Source: Piper betle
Taxonomy: Eukaryota; Streptophyta; Magnoliopsida; Piperales; Piperaceae
NCBI GenBank assembly: GCA_033002965.1
Contig: JAURVB010002530.1
Location: 18,300-82,299 of the forward strand
Direction: 5' to 3'
Length of the DNA stretch: 64,000 nt
In this document: positions 60,537 to 64,000 of the stretch, piece by piece
Layout: every line of letters begins with the position of its first letter
Position numbering within the stretch: position 1 is the stretch's first letter
Notes under the pieces: generated by a model
Database searches by the model: none
What the model was told of the DNA's origin: nothing
What the model saw: the letters and a program-made list of their open reading frames with translations, nothing else
Translations under genes and position numbers: made by a program

Positions 60537-62750
60537 TGTTGGTATGAATTTAGCATGTAATTAGATATTTTGAATTTAGTGGGCCGGCGGGAAAGTAGGG
60601 AATGGGCTGAAACAGAGGATAAAAGAGATGAACCGAACTGTAATTGGCATTGGATGAATTGAAATCTTGATTTTTGTTGTTCTTCTTTGATCTTCTCCCT
60701 ACTTTCTAGGGTGATCAACAAGGGAGCAAGGACCTCTCCTCTGCTCCCGTCCTCCACCATCCCAATCGATCCTCTCCATTCCAATCAGTTTCCAGGCAGG
60801 ACGTCCTCTCCATGGCACCAGCGAAACAGGGGAACAAGCAAGGAAACAGAGGGAAGGAGATCGTCGTCGAACTGGGGGAGGAAACGCACACCAACTTGGT
60901 ACCAGAGCCAGGCGAGGGAGGTATGAATCCATCACCAAACTCGGATGAATTATCTCAAATTAGACAGGTCCAGAATCATTTGATTACTGCTGTTGCTGAA
61001 ATTTCTGCTAAACTCGAATTGTTATTGCCATCACGGGCTGAGGTTGTTGGAAATAGGGGGAATTTGGATAATCGTGAGGGAATTGGGACATCTAACATTA
61101 GGGCTCCTGTTTGTGGGGTAGAACTTGATGATCAGTGGCAGGCTAGTCGAAGGAACATCCAACGAGAAGAGCAGGCGAGAATTTCGGGAGGAAGGACTCC
61201 GCCAGCTAATCTTGGAGGGGAATGGCCAACCAGTGTCTTCAGGGGGAAGATACCAGCAAGATCTTCCCAGATTTGGCATGGAACCTGTTCGTCATAATGC
61301 CCAGGAGGGGTTTCATCCAATTGTGCAAATTGAGGATTGCTTGAAGGGATCCAAACTAAGTTTCCCTAAATTCGATGGGGCAAAGGATCCCATCTCATGG
61401 TTCAGTCGAGCAGAGAAATTCTTCAAGTTGCACAATGTCAATGAAGCATTGCAAGTTGAACTAGCAAGTTTCCACTTGGAGGACGACACCCAAATATGGT
61501 TTGATATGCTGCAACAACATCAGGAAATGACTTCTTGGCAGCAGCTGAAAGAGGCCATGAACTTGCAGTTTGGACCATCGGATTATGAAGATTTTTACGG
61601 TGATCTCACTCGATTAACTCAGGATTCTTCAGTCCAAGAATACACTGCTCGATTCAATAGATTGGCATCACGAGCTGGGCACATGACAGAACAGCAACGA
61701 ATTAGCAGTTTTACATGCGGTCTTAGTTCCCAACTGAGAATCGAGGTAAAAGCTAGGAAACCGGTAACATTGCTGGACGCCCAAGGATTGGCAAGGCATT
61801 TAGAGTGTCATGTGATTCAAAGATCACCAGCACACACCAAATCCAGGAGTAAGAACTATCAATACAATGTGGGATCAGCTAGCAAAATAAACAGCTATGG
61901 GTTAAGCAGGAAGGACACTAATGGGGTGGTCGACTTACCATCTAAAGAGACTACCAATAGCAGGAGATTCAGTGTCCAGCAGCTTCAAGAAAGGAAAGAA
62001 GCAGGACTTTGTTTCAGATGTGATGATAAGTTCTTTCCAGGACACAAATGCAAACAGCTGTTTGTCATTGAGGTGATTCGAGAGGAGGAGTTGTCGGAAC
62101 AAGAGGACACTGATCATGAGGGAGATTCAGATATACCGGCAATTTCATTGAATGCATTGGCAGGGACATTAACTACCAATACCATGAGATTGTTAGGAAG
62201 AGTAAGGGGACATCAAGTGACAGTGCTGATCGACTCGGGGAGTTCACATAACTTTGTGAATGAGAATTTGGTCCAGAAACTGAAATTAACGGTGGAGACA
62301 AGTAAAGGGATGAAGGTTCAGATTGCTAATGGGGAGAAATTGAATTGTGGGGGCAGATGTGTTGGCATTGAGTTAGAGCTTCCGGGGTACAAGACAGTGA
62401 CTGATTTCTTTGCACTTTTGCTGGACGAGATCGATATCGTTCTTGGCGTTCAGTGGCTAAAGACGTTGGGGTCTATACTTTGGAATTTTGAGTCACTTAC
62501 CATGTCTTTTACAGAAAAAGGGCAAACCATAGAGTTGCAGGGTCAGCTTGTGCCTCCGAATCAGCTGTGTGGTAAGAAGCAACTATCCCGTTCATTCAAG
62601 AAAAGGAAACAGGGTCTGTTAATGAACTTGCAAGTGGTGGATGACAGCAGCTCGCAGCAGTTCCAATCAGCCCTCTCAAGGTTACAAGCTGACCAGCTGG
62701 ACAAATTACTACAATCATTTGCAGCAGTATTTGCAATACCAAAGAGTCTA
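60537..62750 (+). mobile_element. Ty3/gypsy retrotransposon, 5' part (LTR, gag, protease)
   Basis: The probable 5' LTR starts TGTTGGTATG at 60537 and ends near CCA at 60893. TGGTACCAGAGCC at 60897-60909 matches the initiator-Met tRNA primer-binding site at 12 of 13 positions. Gag follows (from about 60921), then protease; the element stops just before the reverse transcriptase catalytic region. At 62751 another LTR begins, so the rest has been displaced out of view or lost. Confidence 0.75.
60921..62750 (+). pseudogene. gag-protease region of Ty3/gypsy element, frameshifted
   Basis: The N-terminal gag reads in one frame from ATG 60921 (MNPSPNSDELSQIRQVQ). From about 61130-61290 the reading passes to a second frame that stays open to 62750. 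In the second frame: the retrotransposon gag domain (PKFDGAKDPISWFSRAEKFF … LQFGPSDYEDFYGDLTRL), a zinc knuckle of the CFRC…GHKCK type (about 62008-62055), and an aspartic protease active site VLIDSGSSHNFV (about 62224-62259) with ILGVQW-like VLGVQWL downstream. The last host codons (FAAVFAIPKSL) are the usual start of the RT segment. There is one frameshift, and RT, RNase H and integrase are missing. Confidence 0.8.
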
Positions 62751-64000
62751 TGTAAAACCCACGATTCGAGTTAGGGTTTTATATTCAGAACCGGTCGGGT
62801 CGACCGTTATTTTTCGAGTTGAGTCAGTTTCAGGACACGTGTACCGAGCCGACGCCGGTCGCGTGTATGAGCTATGAGGGTCATGCGTACCCAAGTATAT
62901 GATGATAACGTCATGAACACAGCAGAACAGAATGAGTTATCAGATATATGAGAGTATGTCAGTCATTTTTTTATTATTTTTATATATAATGGATCGTAGA
63001 ATTAGTTTTAGGCCGTTTATCGCGTTAGGACGCGTTACGGGCATTTTGGGTGGGTTGATAGTTCTAGAGCATATCATTACGATGTTTGGTATTTGTTTGA
63101 TTTTACGGGATTTTTCCCGATTTTTATGAATTTTTTTAGGATTTAATACGACTTAGTTATTATACTTGACTCGAGTCGGAGACGAGTCAAGTAATATTTA
63201 CGAGTTTGCCACCACACACACCCTCGACTTTTCCTTTCTTCTTCCCCAAACCCTCGCCCGCGCCGCCCCTGTTCGCGCGCCACCGCCGCCGCTGTCGGCG
63301 CCGCCGGCCGTCGACCGACGCCGCCCAGCTCGGCGACGACGTCGCCCTGCCGCCCGGACTAGGTCCGGCCCCATCGGACCGCCGCGACGCGAGGAACCAC
63401 GCCGCGACGCCGCGGCCGCGTTGCGTTTCCGTCGCCAATCCCGCCGCCGGTGACCGTCGCAGCCGTCATCCAGTGGTCGCCTCAGCACCACCGACCACCC
63501 AACGACCCTCCCCGACCGGAACGGAGGGCATCGCCGCCCTGGCCGGCCGGATTTAGCGACCCAACGCCGCCGCTCTGTTTTAGCCGTTATCCGGCGAGCC
63601 GCCTCCTCCGTTGGCCGCGTCGACCTCGTAGATGAGTCGGGCTCGTCGAGCCGGTTCCGAGGGTACCCTACATGACCCCTATCCAGCTAGTAGACGCCGC
63701 CGGCGATTGTCGCCGGAAAACCACCGGAAGTCGCTGGAAAACAGCCGGAAGCTGCCGGAAAACCGCCGGAAAATCGGAATTTCTGGAATTCGCCGGAATT
63801 CACCGGATCTTCCGCGGGGCTCACCCAGTGGAGCCCGATCGAGCTTCGGACGCCGATGAGCGCCGAATTTGAGCTCCGAGACGCGCGACGGAACCATAGC
63901 CGTCGCCGATTGCCGACGACGTGAGGTATAATTACCTCCGATTGATTTATTTAAAATTGATGATAATTGTTAGCATAGCATGCTAGGGTTAATTAATTAT
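62751..64000 (+). mobile_element. Second gypsy-type LTR inserted in the gypsy pol, runs off window
   Basis: At 62751 the sequence switches to TGTAAAACCCACGATTCGAG, the kind of start seen in long plant Ty3/gypsy (chromovirus, Tekay/Del type) LTRs. Later sequence ('acgtgaggtataattacctc' at 63919-63938) also fits such LTRs. The five bases before it (GTCTA, 62746-62750) would be the target duplication. It is at least 1.25 kb with no end in the window. A GAGTC unit lies at 63164-63190, followed by an unusually GC-rich part (63230-63900) whose ORFs are compositional. Confidence 0.65.

Noticed and set aside
63166..63897. Pro/Arg-rich ORFs near the right edge
   Set aside because: They lie in the GC-rich part of an LTR, with several overlapping frames and no domain.
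1..64000. tRNA, rRNA or CRISPR array
   Set aside because: No cloverleaf with proper acceptor stem, no rRNA motifs and no regularly spaced identical repeats with unique spacers were seen; pol III-like boxes at 35931 and 57838 lack tRNA folds.

Overview
The window is nuclear DNA of a flowering plant. Its genes are split by GT-AG introns, intergenic DNA is very AT-rich, (TA)n tracts are common, and LTR retrotransposons are nested in one another. The MADS-box gene is a B-sister type that most resembles monocot members, so a non-grass monocot is my best guess; this is inference only.

Layout: (1) 0.3-4.6 kb, minus strand: two tandem berberine-bridge-enzyme-like (BBE-like) copies. The first is wrecked and carries a solo LTR; the second is almost full length with two 1-base frameshifts. 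(2) 5.4-11.0 kb, minus: a complete 19-exon mitochondrial GABA transaminase. (3) 11.5-17.3 kb: repeats, including a long direct duplication, a GAGTC-rich palindromic block and a (TA)n-flanked double-hairpin element. (4) 19.4-21.0 kb, plus: the last five exons of an FtsHi4-like inactive protease, now a pseudogene. (5) 22.5-26.4 kb, minus: a B-sister MADS-box gene with six exons. (6) 26.4-34.3 kb: no gene recognised; a GC-rich island with 251-bp tandem repeats lies at its end. (7) 34.4-37.3 kb, plus: an NF-YC gene with a long leader intron, convergent with (8) 37.75-42.9 kb, minus: a HAK/KUP potassium transporter with nine coding exons, a TRIM retrotransposon in one intron and a 1-base frameshift near the C-terminus. 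(9) 43.7-47.6 kb: two adjacent double-hairpin elements with GC-rich arms. (10) 47.6-55.3 kb: gene-poor AT-rich DNA. (11) 55.3-57.2 kb, minus: a peroxisomal 2,4-dienoyl-CoA-reductase-like copy whose exons are preserved but which carries several lesions. (12) 59.8-64.0 kb: a nested stack, in which a PPR fragment is cut by a Ty3/gypsy element, itself cut by a second gypsy-type LTR that runs off the window.

The intact genes are unrelated housekeeping and developmental functions: GABA catabolism, seed/ovule transcription control, CCAAT-box binding and K+ transport. No pathway cluster is evident. The most unusual material is the family of (TA)n-targeted elements with two hairpins at each end, and the GAGTC-rich palindromic cores they share with the LTR at the right edge.
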